NCBI RefSeq assembly: GCF_020782245.1
Contig: NZ_JAJGNP010000014.1
Location: 54,191 to 118,190, forward strand
Source of the DNA: Sphingobium soli
GTDB lineage: Bacteria > Pseudomonadota > Alphaproteobacteria > Sphingomonadales > Sphingomonadaceae
DNA length: 64,000 nucleotides
Reading direction: 5' to 3'
The position numbers and the translations under genes are program-made. The notes beneath the pieces are model-generated. The model was given only the letters and a program-made list of their open reading frames with translations, did no database searches and was not told where the DNA came from. Of this stretch, positions 34,484 to 43,747 are shown piece after piece (within the stretch, counting starts at the first letter, position 1; each line of letters starts with the position of its first letter).

Positions 34484-35830
34484 ATGCTGGGCAAGGCGTG
34501 GAAGACGACGACCGGGCTTGTCGCCATCGTCGGCCTCGTCTTCGCGCTGGCGATCGTGGCGATCGGCGCGATCTCGTATGAAGTCACGCACGAAGCGCTG
34601 GAGCAGCAGCTCGATCACCGCATTTCCGCCGAAACCGCGGGTCTGCTCGCCGAGGCGCACAGGCGCGGACTGCCCGCGATCGCCTCCGCCATCGCGCGGC
34701 GCGAGGCGTCCCGGTCCACCGCGAGCCTCGACTACCTGCTGGTGGACGATGCCGGAACGCGGGTTGCGGGACAGATGCAGGCGCAAGTGCCTTCGAAGGC
34801 CGGGTTCGAGGAGTTCCTGCACTATCGCAAGCCCGGGGCATCCGAAGACGGCATCGCGCAGGCGCTGACGACGAAAGTGGCGGGAGGCACGCTCGTGGTA
34901 GCGGCCGACCGTTCGGGCCTTGATGAGATCGACCGGACGCTGGGTTCCCTGTTCGCGGCGGCCCTTGCGGCCTTGCTGGTGGTCGGCGCGGTTGCCGCCG
35001 GGATCATCGGCTGGCTGACACAACACCGGCTCGAACGTATCGACGCGACCGCACGGGCGATCATCGGGGGCGACTTTGCCCGGCGCGTTCCGCGCGACGG
35101 ATCGGGCAGCGAATTCGACCGGCTCGCGGGCACGCTCAACGCGATGCTGGACCGTATCGAGGGGCTGATGGAGAACCTGCGGCAAGTTTCCAGCGACGTC
35201 GCCCATGACTTGCGCACGCCTCTGACCCGCCTGTGTTCAAGTCTCGATCAGGCGGCGCAGGAGAGCGATGAGCAGGTCCGATCGGAACGGCTCGACAGTG
35301 CCCGCGCACAGGCAGCCGAACTGCTGGAGATCTTCGCCGCCCTGCTGCGCATCGCCGAGATCGAGGGCATGAGCGAACGGTTGCCGCGCGAACACCTCGA
35401 CCTCTCCACATTGCTCGAAAGGATGGCGGAGAGCTATCGGCCCGACTTCGAGGATAGCGGGCGGTCGTTGCATCTGGTTCTTGCGCAGGAAATGCAGGCC
35501 GAAGGCGACCGGCGCCTTCTCGATCAGGCCCTTGCGAACCTGCTCGACAACGCCTTGCGGCATACCCCAGTGGGCACCGACGTCACGATCAGCGGCGAAC
35601 GGGTGACGGACGGGGTGAAGGTGACCGTCGCGGACGACGGGCCGGGGGTGCCGGTGCAGCACAGAGCCCGCCTGTTCGACCGCTTCGCCCGCGCGGAATC
35701 GGCGCGCTCGACGCCGGGCCACGGGCTTGGGCTGGCGATGGTACGGGCGATCGCCTTGGCCCATGGCGGCGACGCCCGGATCCTCGACGATCGGCACGGC
35801 TTCGCCGTCGAGATCAGGATCCGGGGATGA
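34484..35830 (+). CDS. Sensor histidine kinase
   Basis: The 448-residue kinase has two membrane segments (VAIVGLVFALAIVAIGAISY near 14-33 and [20 protein letters not shown] near 160-180), a periplasmic loop between them, a HAMP region and the DHp motif DVAHDLRTPLTRL with the phosphorylated His. N box NLLDNALRHTP, G1 DDGPGVP and G2 GHGLGLAMV follow. The ATG at 34484 has GGGAG just upstream; a GTG 12 bases earlier is possible. It pairs with the regulator before it. Confidence 0.9.
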   Translation: MLGKAWKTTTGLVAIVGLVFALAIVAIGAISYEVTHEALEQQLDHRISAETAGLLAEAHRRGLPAIASAIARREASRSTASLDYLLVDDAGTRVAGQMQAQVPSKAGFEEFLHYRKPGASEDGIAQALTTKVAGGTLVVAADRSGLDEIDRTLGSLFAAALAALLVVGAVAAGIIGWLTQHRLERIDATARAIIGGDFARRVPRDGSGSEFDRLAGTLNAMLDRIEGLMENLRQVSSDVAHDLRTPLTRLCSSLDQAAQESDEQVRSERLDSARAQAAELLEIFAALLRIAEIEGMSERLPREHLDLSTLLERMAESYRPDFEDSGRSLHLVLAQEMQAEGDRRLLDQALANLLDNALRHTPVGTDVTISGERVTDGVKVTVADDGPGVPVQHRARLFDRFARAESARSTPGHGLGLAMVRAIALAHGGDARILDDRHGFAVEIRIRG

Positions 35831-35879
35831 TCTCTCGGATGCAGACTATTCTTCCAGTTCGACGGGCATCGGCGAGGCT

Positions 35880-36884
35880 TCAGCGAACCGCGTAGCTGGC
35901 GATGAAACCCAGATGGTCCGACAATCGGTTGCCGCCGTTGTCGATCCCGAACGGTACTTCCAGATCGCGCAGGACCAGTCCGTCGTCGGCGCCTGCGCGG
36001 AAATACTGCTTGTCCTTGGCGCGCGAAAGAATCGCGGTACGGTCACGCGAGGTCATCCCCGTGGTATCGATCGCGTTCGCCAGCGCCGTCGCTTCGCGCG
36101 CGCCGGGGACGATGCCGCCCTGGGCCGCCTCGGCCGCGATACGGCGGGGGTCATGGCCGAGGTTGAAATCCCCGCCGAAGATGATGCCCGCGTCGGCAGG
36201 CACGTTGGCGCGGATGAATTGCCGCGCGGCGGCGACTTGCAGCCCGTAGGCCGTGTTGGCGCGATTCACATCGACACCGGACGCCTTGCGCGAGTTGAGA
36301 TGCGTGTCGGCGATGGCGACGGGGGTGTCGTGGCCCGGCACCTTGATCCACGCAAGCAGCACGCCCTTGGCGGCAAGGCAGTCGAAGCCCGCGCACATGT
36401 CGGCGGGAAACGCCATCTTGCGCGTGCGGATGATGGGATAGTCGGACAGGATCACGAGCCCGCTGTCCACCCATTTGCCGAGGCTTTCTCCCTTGAACCA
36501 GGAAGCGCCCCCGGCGAGATCGACAGGTGCGGTCCCCACGTCCGCGATCTGCGGCCCCAGCGCGACATGGGCATAACCGGCGGCCCGGGCGATGGCCTTG
36601 GCCTCCGGAATGAAGGCTTCCTGAAGCAGGACGACGTGCGGCTGCACTCCGGCACGGCGCAGGTATCCGAGCCGCTGCCCGATTTCGGCAAGTTTGTCCG
36701 CGCGGCCGTAAGCGGCGGGAAAGGGCAGTCCCTTCACGTTGTAGGTCATGACCGAAAGCGTGCCCGCCACATGCGGACGGGCGTGCACCGGCTCGGGCGA
36801 GACGGCGGCGGGGGAAGGCAGGGACAAGTTCAGGGCGAGGATTCCCGCCAGGGTGGCGACGGTCAACATGCGCAGGCGCTTCAC
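35880..36884 (-). CDS. Secreted endonuclease/exonuclease/phosphatase-family protein
   Basis: The 334-residue protein has a signal peptide (MKRLRMLTVATLAGILALNLSL, cleaved near residue 28) and the EEP fold motifs YNVKGLP, LLQEAF, DTHLNS, GGDFNLG and LSDHLGF, with the last His and Asp as part of the metal site. The family includes DNase I-like nucleases, phospholipases C and sphingomyelinases; the sphingomyelinase-like subgroup fits a secreted protein, but the substrate is not clear. The GTG at 36884 has GGGAG nine bases upstream. It is read toward the kinase gene and away from the next unit. Confidence 0.8.
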   Translation of the reverse strand: MKRLRMLTVATLAGILALNLSLPSPAAVSPEPVHARPHVAGTLSVMTYNVKGLPFPAAYGRADKLAEIGQRLGYLRRAGVQPHVVLLQEAFIPEAKAIARAAGYAHVALGPQIADVGTAPVDLAGGASWFKGESLGKWVDSGLVILSDYPIIRTRKMAFPADMCAGFDCLAAKGVLLAWIKVPGHDTPVAIADTHLNSRKASGVDVNRANTAYGLQVAAARQFIRANVPADAGIIFGGDFNLGHDPRRIAAEAAQGGIVPGAREATALANAIDTTGMTSRDRTAILSRAKDKQYFRAGADDGLVLRDLEVPFGIDNGGNRLSDHLGFIASYAVR

Positions 36885-37031
36885 GCGAGATACTCCCACA
36901 GGTTCACGCAGTAGACCCCGCGGTCCGGCGTGACCCGCACCTTCGAAATTCGATGTGCGGTTCCCTGCAGGCGACGGAGTCCCAGCATTGTCCCGGGTTT
37001 GTCGGACAGCAACGGAAGGGAAGCGGCGCGG

Positions 37032-37748
37032 ATGCGCGGAACCGGAACCTTGAGTCTATTTTGCGTGCTGGCGGCGGCGGCGGCTGCGCCGACCGGTGCG
37101 GAGGCACGCTCTGCAAAGATGCACGGTGCCCGCGCGGTCTCGCTGCTGCCTGAACAAGTGCGCTGGAGCGGGCACGATCGCGGCGTCGTGGATCGCGGGA
37201 AGGCCGTCAGTCTGGCGGTCGATGGCGGAGATGCGGGCTGGAGCTTCGACTACCTGTCCCTGCGATCCTCACGCGATGGCGACGTGGACTGCTGCGCGTC
37301 GGGCGATCATTTCAGCGATCATCAGGCAGGGCTGCGCGCATGGCACGCCGTGGGCGACGGGGACACCGTCGGACTACGCGCCGATATCGGCAAGGCGGGG
37401 CGTCGCAGCATGTCTCCCGCGGTGCTTCCCGCGAAATCGACGGCGGGCTACGCATCGGCGCAGGTGACCTGGGATCATCGCGGCCAGTGGTCGGTCTCGA
37501 CCGGATGGTTCCGGCAGGGCGGCTGGGGTGGCCGGCAGATGGACCTCGATGTGATACGGATGGGCAACGGCGAACCGGCGGCGGCACGCGGTGTGCGCGC
37601 CGCCTTGCGGATGAACCTGAGCGACGGGGGTGACGACGCGCGCACCTGGCTGATGCTGGAGGCTCGCGAGGGCCGCCGCGCGGTCGGCGCCGGAACGGGA
37701 ATGCGCCATGCGAGCGACGTCGGGCTTACCCTGACGTCGATGTTCTGA
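37032..37748 (+). CDS. Hypothetical exported protein, possible outer-membrane barrel
   Basis: The 238-residue product starts MRGTGTLSLFCVLAAAAAAP, a signal peptide likely cleaved near residue 25. The rest is rich in alternating strands and Trp/Arg (STAGYASAQVTWDHRGQWSV, GGWGGRQMDL) and ends in LTLTSMF, a terminal Phe as in many outer-membrane barrels. I do not know its family. It lies 90 bases before the ECF sigma gene, which may share its regulation. The ATG at 37032 has a GGAAGGGAAG stretch upstream. Confidence 0.6.
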   Translation: MRGTGTLSLFCVLAAAAAAPTGAEARSAKMHGARAVSLLPEQVRWSGHDRGVVDRGKAVSLAVDGGDAGWSFDYLSLRSSRDGDVDCCASGDHFSDHQAGLRAWHAVGDGDTVGLRADIGKAGRRSMSPAVLPAKSTAGYASAQVTWDHRGQWSVSTGWFRQGGWGGRQMDLDVIRMGNGEPAAARGVRAALRMNLSDGGDDARTWLMLEAREGRRAVGAGTGMRHASDVGLTLTSMF

Positions 37749-37838
37749 ATGGGCGCGATGATGACACCGGCGGCTCGTTCGCGTAAGGGTCTGCTCCGCC
37801 CTGGAGGGGAGACTGCATTTGCCAAGGCTGGACGGGCA

Positions 37839-38462
37839 ATGACATCCGATGGCCACGAAGTTCCGGTCGATGCCGGCCTGCGCCAGTTGTGCCTGACGCT
37901 GCGGCCCGAACTGCGCCGGTTCCTGCTGGCGCGCCGTGTCAGCGAGACGGACGTCGATGACCTGTTGCAGGACCTGTTTCTCCGGGTGGAGACGAGTGTG
38001 ACCGGACCGGTACGCTCGCCGCGGGCCTATCTCTACCAGATGCTCAACAACATGGCGCATACCCGCCGCCGTACCGAAGCGCGGCAGCAGGCTCGCGATG
38101 CGGACTGGCTCGGTGCGCCGTCCGGCCTGGCTGCGACGGATATCGAGATGGCGGATCTCGCTCCAGACCAGGAGACGACGCTGCTCGCCCGCGATCATCT
38201 GGCTCGCGTGGAAGCGCGGCTGGCAAAGCTGCCGGAACGCACGGCCTACGTCTTCCGGCAATACCGCATCGAAGGCGTGTCGCAGAAGGAGATCGCGCGC
38301 GATCTCGGCATCAGCCTGAGCGCGGTCGAAAAACATCTCCAGCGCGCCTATGGCGCCGTACTGGAAATCCGCAATCGTCTGAACCCGGAGGCGATGCCGC
38401 CGACCGGTGCAGGCGGGACAGTCCTCGACACTGCAGGAGGCACCGATGCAGCCGCTCGCTGA
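37839..38462 (+). CDS. ECF sigma factor, FecI-like
   Basis: The 207-residue protein has sigma-70 region 2 (RPELRRFLLARRVSETDVDDLLQDLFLRV, AYLYQMLNNMAHTRRR) and region 4 (LPERTAYVFRQYRIEGVSQKEIARDLGISLSAVEKHLQRA, in parts). It is followed by FecR-like and TonB-receptor genes, as in cell-surface signalling systems, so it probably responds to a substrate bound at the outer membrane. The start is uncertain: the ATG at 37839 is taken; in-frame starts further upstream to 37749 are possible. Confidence 0.85.
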   Translation: MTSDGHEVPVDAGLRQLCLTLRPELRRFLLARRVSETDVDDLLQDLFLRVETSVTGPVRSPRAYLYQMLNNMAHTRRRTEARQQARDADWLGAPSGLAATDIEMADLAPDQETTLLARDHLARVEARLAKLPERTAYVFRQYRIEGVSQKEIARDLGISLSAVEKHLQRAYGAVLEIRNRLNPEAMPPTGAGGTVLDTAGGTDAAAR

Positions 38463-39393
38463 ACAGACCATGCGCGATGCAGCGATCGCCTGGCACTTGC
38501 GCCTGACTGACGGTTCGGACGCGGACTGGGGCGGTTTCGCCGACTGGCTCGAAGCCGATCCGCGCCACAACGACATCTACGAAGCCGTCTGCGACGCCGA
38601 CCTGGCGCTGGAGCCGGCGGTGGAGATCGCCCGCGAAGCGCCCGCTGAAGTCGAGGTCGATCCGTTCCCGGAGATGGCGCAGCTGCGCCCCGCACGCCGC
38701 TGGATGTGGCCTGCAATGGCCGCTTCCGTCGCTTTCGCAGCGCTGGGCACCTGGGCCGGTTCCGGCCTTCTGTCGAGCGATTATTCGGTGCGTACCGCAC
38801 CTGGAGAGACCCGGACTTTCGCGCTGTCCGACGGCACGCGTATCGTCCTTAACGGCGGGACGGAGATCGTGCTGGACAAGTCCGATCCTCGGGTCGCCAC
38901 GCTCAAGGGCGGTGAGGCGCAGTTCACCGTTAGTCATGACGCCGCGCGGCCCTTCACGCTGTCGGTCGGTGACCAGCGCATCGTCGATGTGGGCACCGTA
39001 TTCAACGTGCGCAGTGGCAAGGACGTGCTGCGGGTCGAAGTGGCCGAAGGCGCGGTGCGCTTCGAGGACGGTATGACTCGTCTGCGCCTGAATGCCGGGG
39101 ATACGCTCGATGCGGGGAGCGGCAACATCGTCGAAGGTTCGAAGCCGGCGGCGGAGATCGGCGGCTGGACACGCGGACGGCTGGTCTATCACGATGCACC
39201 GATGGTTGAGGTCGCGGCGGATATCACCCGCGCGCGGGGCATTGCCGTCGAACTGGGTTCGGATATTTCGCATCGTCGTTTTTCCGGCGTCATTCAGCTT
39301 GATGGCGATGACGTCTCCCTCCAAAAGCGCGTCGGCACTCTGCTTGGTTTGAAGGTGACGGCAACTGCCGATGGTTGGTCGATTACGCGGTAG
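38446..39393 (+). CDS. FecR-like anti-sigma regulator
   Basis: The 315-residue protein has a DUF4880 N-terminus (AAIAWHLRLTDGSDADWGGF), a single membrane helix near 85-105 (WMWPAMAASVAFAALGTWAG) and a periplasmic FecR domain (YSVRTAPGETRTFALSDGT, RLNAGDTLDAG). GGAGG lies eight bases before the ATG at 38446, which overlaps the sigma gene by 17 bases. It passes the signal from the TonB receptor to the sigma factor. Confidence 0.88.
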   Translation: MQPLAEQTMRDAAIAWHLRLTDGSDADWGGFADWLEADPRHNDIYEAVCDADLALEPAVEIAREAPAEVEVDPFPEMAQLRPARRWMWPAMAASVAFAALGTWAGSGLLSSDYSVRTAPGETRTFALSDGTRIVLNGGTEIVLDKSDPRVATLKGGEAQFTVSHDAARPFTLSVGDQRIVDVGTVFNVRSGKDVLRVEVAEGAVRFEDGMTRLRLNAGDTLDAGSGNIVEGSKPAAEIGGWTRGRLVYHDAPMVEVAADITRARGIAVELGSDISHRRFSGVIQLDGDDVSLQKRVGTLLGLKVTATADGWSITR

Positions 39394-41746
39394 GAGATGG
39401 GCGCGCGCAAGCCTGGCAACGGCGGTTGCTCTGGCGCTTCCCGTATCGGTTCAGGCGCGGCCCGCGCAGCAGTTCTCGGTTCCGGCCGGGCGGCTGTCGG
39501 ACGCACTGATCGTGCTGTCGGAGCAGGCGGGTATCTCGATCGCGATCGGGGACAGCCGCCTCGATACCCTGCGTACGCGCGGGATCAGGGGGCGCTATGA
39601 CACGGAGCAGGCGCTGGCCGTGCTGCTTGCGGGCAGTGGCTACGGTTTCGTCTTCGTCGATGCCCGGACCGTGAAGCTGGTGCGGCAGGCCCCGGCCCCG
39701 CGCAAAAGCACTCCCCGCCCCCCGCGCCCATCCCCGCCTGCGGAGGGTTCCGGCCCCGACATCGTCGTCACCGCGACCAAGCAGCGCCTTGGGCTGCTCG
39801 ACTACCCTGCCAGTATCTCGGTCGTCGCGCCCGAGCGGACGGAGCTTGCGCGCGCCGGTGGCAAGGGCACCGGCTTCATCCTCGGCAAGCTGCCCCAGCT
39901 TTCCTCCACGAACCTGGGGCCGGGCCGCAACAAGGTGTTCATTCGCGGGATCGCCGACAGCAGCTTCAACGGTTCCAGTCAGGCGACGATCAGCCAGTAC
40001 CTGGGCGAAACGCGTCTGATCTACAGTGCGCCCGATCCCGATCTGGCGCTTTACGACATCGCCCGCGTCGAAGTGCTCGAAGGGCCGCAAGGCACGCTCT
40101 ACGGTGCGGGGACGCTGGGCGGCATCATCCGGCTGGTGCCCAACGCGCCCGACCTGCAATCCGATACCTTCGACGTGTCCGCAGGCGTTCGCCTGACGCA
40201 GGACGGTGCGCCGGGCGGCGACGGGGCGGTGACCGGCAATCTCGTGCTCGCGCGGGGCAAGCTGGCGCTGCGCGCAGTTGCCTACGAAACCGTTGACGGC
40301 GGCTATATCGACGATGTCGAGCGGGGCTTGCGCGACATCAACCGCAACAAGACCACGGGCTTCCGCGCCGGTTTGCGCTGGCAGCCGGACGTGGCGTGGA
40401 CCGTCGACCTGTCGGTCCTCAGCCAGGACATCGCCTCTCGCGACGGGCAATACACCTTGCGGGGTGAGCCGGACCTGACCCGCCGGTCCGCGATCGCGCA
40501 ACCGTTCGACAACGACTATCGACTCGCCGACCTCACGGTGCGGCGGGACTGGGGCGCGGTGCAGTTGGTGTCCTCCACCGGCTACGCCGATCACACGATC
40601 GATTCCACGTTCGACGCGACGCCTGGCGGAGCCGCATTGCCGACCGAGTTCACCGAGGAGATCACCGTGCACCTCCTGTCCCACGAGACGAGATTGTCGG
40701 GCAGTTGGGGCGGATCGGGGACCTGGCTGGCCGGGTTCGGCGTCGTGCACAACGACGACCGGGTCGTGCGCAGCATGGGCACGCCCGGCTCGCCGGACCT
40801 GCTCACCAGCCTTTCGAACACGACGCTCGACCTGGCCGGGTTCGGGGAAGTCGGGGTGCCGATCACGAAAACGCTCGTGCTGACCGCAGGCGGACGGCTG
40901 AGCTACGTGCGGCAGACGAGCCAGTTCATCGGGCAGATGGCCTCCGAGGATTTCGAGCCCGTACGCACCCAGAAGCGGTTCCTTCCCTCTGCCGCGATTT
41001 CGTGGACGGCGCGGCCCGGACTGCTCGTCTATGGCCGTTTTCAGCAGGGCTATCGTCCCGGCGGGCTGCAAGTGACGGGTTCCTCCAACTCGCAGAGCGC
41101 CGAGCGTTTCGGGGCCGACCGTATCCGCACCGTCGAGGCGGGCGTTCGTTTCGGGATGGAGAAGGATGCCCGCCTCTCGGGAAGCCTTGCGTTCTCGTTG
41201 GCGCAGTGGCGGGACGTGCAGGCTGATCTCGTGGGCCTGGACGGGCTGCCCTATATCGCCAACATCGGTTCCGGCCGTGTGAAGAACGTGGCGTTTTCGC
41301 TGGCATGGCGCGCTCAGGACCATCTGTCGTTCGAAGCGGCGGGCTTCCTCAATTCCAGCGATTTGTCCAAACCGGCGGCCGCCTTTGCCGACGCCACCGA
41401 CCGCGACTTGCCCAACATCGCCGACGAAGGCTGGCGCATGGCGACCAAGTACGACCGGGAATTGTCATGGGCGCGGATCACGCTCGACGCAGCGGTACGT
41501 TATGTCGGTCATTCCAAGCTCGCGATCCGCGCGCCTTTCGCGCTGGGGCAGGGGCGCTACTACGACGTATCGACGGGCGCGCGACTGGGCTTCGGCAAAT
41601 GGGGCTTGGCGCTGGACCTCGACAACCTGCTCAATACCCGTGCGAATACATTCGCCTTTGGCAATCCCTTCTCCGTCGCGGACGGACTGCAGCAGACGCC
41701 GATGCGTCCGCGCTCGATCAGGATAGGTTTCGATGCAAGTTTCTGA
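39371..41746 (+). CDS. TonB-dependent receptor with STN domain
   Basis: The 791-residue protein has a signal peptide (to about residue 30), an STN domain at about 35-105 (FSVPAGRLSDALIVLSEQAG), a TonB box DIVVTATK near 130, the plug with VEVLEGPQGTLYGAG and a C-terminal barrel ending in RIGFDASF. The STN domain contacts FecR, so this is a transducer of the FecA kind. It overlaps FecR by 23 bases and the deacetylase by 14. Its ligand is unknown; the neighbours suggest a link to polysaccharide or metal uptake. Confidence 0.9.
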   Translation: MVGRLRGRRWARASLATAVALALPVSVQARPAQQFSVPAGRLSDALIVLSEQAGISIAIGDSRLDTLRTRGIRGRYDTEQALAVLLAGSGYGFVFVDARTVKLVRQAPAPRKSTPRPPRPSPPAEGSGPDIVVTATKQRLGLLDYPASISVVAPERTELARAGGKGTGFILGKLPQLSSTNLGPGRNKVFIRGIADSSFNGSSQATISQYLGETRLIYSAPDPDLALYDIARVEVLEGPQGTLYGAGTLGGIIRLVPNAPDLQSDTFDVSAGVRLTQDGAPGGDGAVTGNLVLARGKLALRAVAYETVDGGYIDDVERGLRDINRNKTTGFRAGLRWQPDVAWTVDLSVLSQDIASRDGQYTLRGEPDLTRRSAIAQPFDNDYRLADLTVRRDWGAVQLVSSTGYADHTIDSTFDATPGGAALPTEFTEEITVHLLSHETRLSGSWGGSGTWLAGFGVVHNDDRVVRSMGTPGSPDLLTSLSNTTLDLAGFGEVGVPITKTLVLTAGGRLSYVRQTSQFIGQMASEDFEPVRTQKRFLPSAAISWTARPGLLVYGRFQQGYRPGGLQVTGSSNSQSAERFGADRIRTVEAGVRFGMEKDARLSGSLAFSLAQWRDVQADLVGLDGLPYIANIGSGRVKNVAFSLAWRAQDHLSFEAAGFLNSSDLSKPAAAFADATDRDLPNIADEGWRMATKYDRELSWARITLDAAVRYVGHSKLAIRAPFALGQGRYYDVSTGARLGFGKWGLALDLDNLLNTRANTFAFGNPFSVADGLQQTPMRPRSIRIGFDASF

Positions 41747-42479
41747 GAAGCGCCTGCTGGCCTCGATCCACGACGTCGCGCCCTGCTTCGAAAGCCAGGT
41801 GGACCGGCTTGCCGACCTGATCGAGGCGCGGCTCGGCCCGGCGCGTTATGCCATGCTGGTGGTGCCCGATCACTGGGGCCGTGCTCCGCTTGCCGAGGCG
41901 CGCGGGTTCCAGGCCCGGCTGCGTGCCTGGGCGGACAGCGGGGTGGAGATGTTCGTGCATGGCTGGTTCCACCGCGATACCGCCGAGCACAAGGGCGCGG
42001 CCAGCCTGAAGGCGCGGCACATGACGGCGGGCGAGGGGGAGTTCCTGGGCCTTTCCCATGCCGAGGCCCTGCAGCGCATGCGCGACGGCAAGGCGCTGGT
42101 CGAGGACATCATCGGCAAACCGGCCGCCGGTTTCATCGCGCCCGCCTGGCTCTACGGTCCGGGCGCGATGCAGGCGCTGGGTGAATGCGGCTTTGCTCTG
42201 GCCGAGGACCACATGCGCGTGTGGCGACCGGGGCAAGAGGACAAGCCGCTGGCGCGCGGACCGGTAGTCACCTGGGCATCGCGCAGCACGATGCGCACGG
42301 CGTCCTCGCTGGCCTTCGCGGCGTTGGCGCGGCCGGCGCTGCAGCCGCTGCGGACCTTGCGGCTGGCGGTCCACCCCGGGGACGTGACCAAGGCCTCGAT
42401 CGTCGCCAGCATCGATGCCACCTTGCGGGCTTTCTCCCGTCGCCATGTCCCGGGCCGCTACGCCGACCTCCTGAAATAA
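41733..42479 (+). CDS. DUF2334-type polysaccharide deacetylase
   Basis: The 248-residue protein has the deacetylase-type motifs SIHDVAP (10-16), FVHGWFHRD, FIAPAW and a late AVHPGD. These match the DUF2334 group of NodB-like carbohydrate deacetylases that use a metal held by Asp and His residues. It probably trims acetyl groups from a sugar polymer made by the neighbours. It is cytoplasmic as judged by the lack of a signal peptide. Its ATG overlaps the TonB-receptor stop. Confidence 0.75.
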   Translation: MQVSEKRLLASIHDVAPCFESQVDRLADLIEARLGPARYAMLVVPDHWGRAPLAEARGFQARLRAWADSGVEMFVHGWFHRDTAEHKGAASLKARHMTAGEGEFLGLSHAEALQRMRDGKALVEDIIGKPAAGFIAPAWLYGPGAMQALGECGFALAEDHMRVWRPGQEDKPLARGPVVTWASRSTMRTASSLAFAALARPALQPLRTLRLAVHPGDVTKASIVASIDATLRAFSRRHVPGRYADLLK

Positions 42480-42531
42480 TTTGCATATCCCCGCACCGGG
42501 GAGTGCGGGTCCTGTCGGGGCGCGGAGTCCC

Positions 42532-43701
42532 ATGGGCATGACGGAGCCCTTGCGGATCGCAATACCCATCCACAGCTTCGAACCCGGTGGGGTCGAGCGT
42601 GTGGCTCTCAATCTGGCTGAACGCTGGCAGCAGACCGGCCACCAGGTGTCCATCGTCCTGGGACGGGACGAAGGCTCGGATCGGGGGCGCGTCAGCGCGC
42701 ACCTCGACTACCGGATCGTCTCGAGCCGCGTGCCGACCGCGCGGTTCGAGACGCTCTGGATGATCTGGTGCTTCTTCCTGCATCTTTCCCGCGAGCGGGT
42801 GGACGTGATCTTCTGCCCCGGCAACACATACGCGATCGTCTGCGTCGCCGCCCGCCTTCTGCTGGGCGAGCGCTGCCCGCCCATCGTGAGCAAGGTGAGC
42901 AACGACCTCGTGCGGCGCGACAAGTCGATCTTCCGGCGGCGCGTCTACCAGTTGTGGTTGCGGGTGCAGGGGATGACTCTGGACCGGTTCGTGGCGCTGG
43001 CCGAACCCATGCACGGCGAGATCGTCCAATCCATGTCAGTGGGGGCACATCGTGTCACGACCATCCACGATCCGGCGCTCACCGAGGCGCGCTATGACCG
43101 TCTCTTGGCGATCCCCCGCATTCAGAGGAGCCGCCATCGCTATCGCTTCCTGGCGCTTTCGCGTCTCGTGCCCCAGAAGAACCTCGAAGTCATGCTGCGG
43201 GCCTTCGCCGCCGGCTTCAGGCCGGGCGACGAACTCACGATCGTGGGCGACGGGCCGGAACGGGCGCAACTCGAAGCGCTCGTGCGCGGTCTGGCGATCG
43301 AGGAAAAGGTGCGCTTTCGCGGCCATGTGATTGATCCCGACCCTTATCTGCGGGACGCCGACTGCCTTCTGCTTTCCTCGAACTACGAGGGCGTGCCGGC
43401 CGTCGTCCTGGAAGCGATCGCCGCCGGGCTTCAGATCGTCGCCACCGACTGTTCCTCCAGCATGAAGGAACTGGCCGGACGAGGGGTGCGCGCCACGCTG
43501 GTGCCGGTCGGGGACATCGACGCGATGGCGCGGGAAATTGCGCATGCGGACGAGCTTCCGCGGCCCGGCCCGATGCAGCGCGAGTATTCGCACCGCTTTA
43601 CTGTCGAGATCGCTGCCGGAGCCTACGTGACGACCATGCGGCGGGCCATTGCTTCGGCCAGACATATGCGGGTCCTGATGGCCTCGCCAACGCTGCGATA
43701 A
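42532..43701 (+). CDS. Glycosyltransferase, GT4 family
   Basis: The 389-residue GT-B enzyme starts MGMTEPLRIAIPIHSFEPGGVERVALNLAE (in parts). The C-terminal domain has FLALSRLVPQKNLEVML, IVGDGPERAQLEALV and LLLSSNYEGVPAVVLEAIAAG, the usual GT4 nucleotide-sugar site with the E-x7-E-like stretch. It adds a sugar to a lipid-linked or surface polymer. The start is the ATG at 42532, preceded by GGAG at six bases. Confidence 0.85.
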   Translation: MGMTEPLRIAIPIHSFEPGGVERVALNLAERWQQTGHQVSIVLGRDEGSDRGRVSAHLDYRIVSSRVPTARFETLWMIWCFFLHLSRERVDVIFCPGNTYAIVCVAARLLLGERCPPIVSKVSNDLVRRDKSIFRRRVYQLWLRVQGMTLDRFVALAEPMHGEIVQSMSVGAHRVTTIHDPALTEARYDRLLAIPRIQRSRHRYRFLALSRLVPQKNLEVMLRAFAAGFRPGDELTIVGDGPERAQLEALVRGLAIEEKVRFRGHVIDPDPYLRDADCLLLSSNYEGVPAVVLEAIAAGLQIVATDCSSSMKELAGRGVRATLVPVGDIDAMAREIAHADELPRPGPMQREYSHRFTVEIAAGAYVTTMRRAIASARHMRVLMASPTLR

Positions 43702-43747
43702 TCGCGAACTTCCCCTGGATATCCCGTTCACTCTCAAGGAATTCCTT

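Noticed and set aside
39383..41323. Minus-strand frame of 646 codons
   Set aside because: It is antisense to the TonB receptor gene, which has a signal peptide, STN domain and plug motifs.
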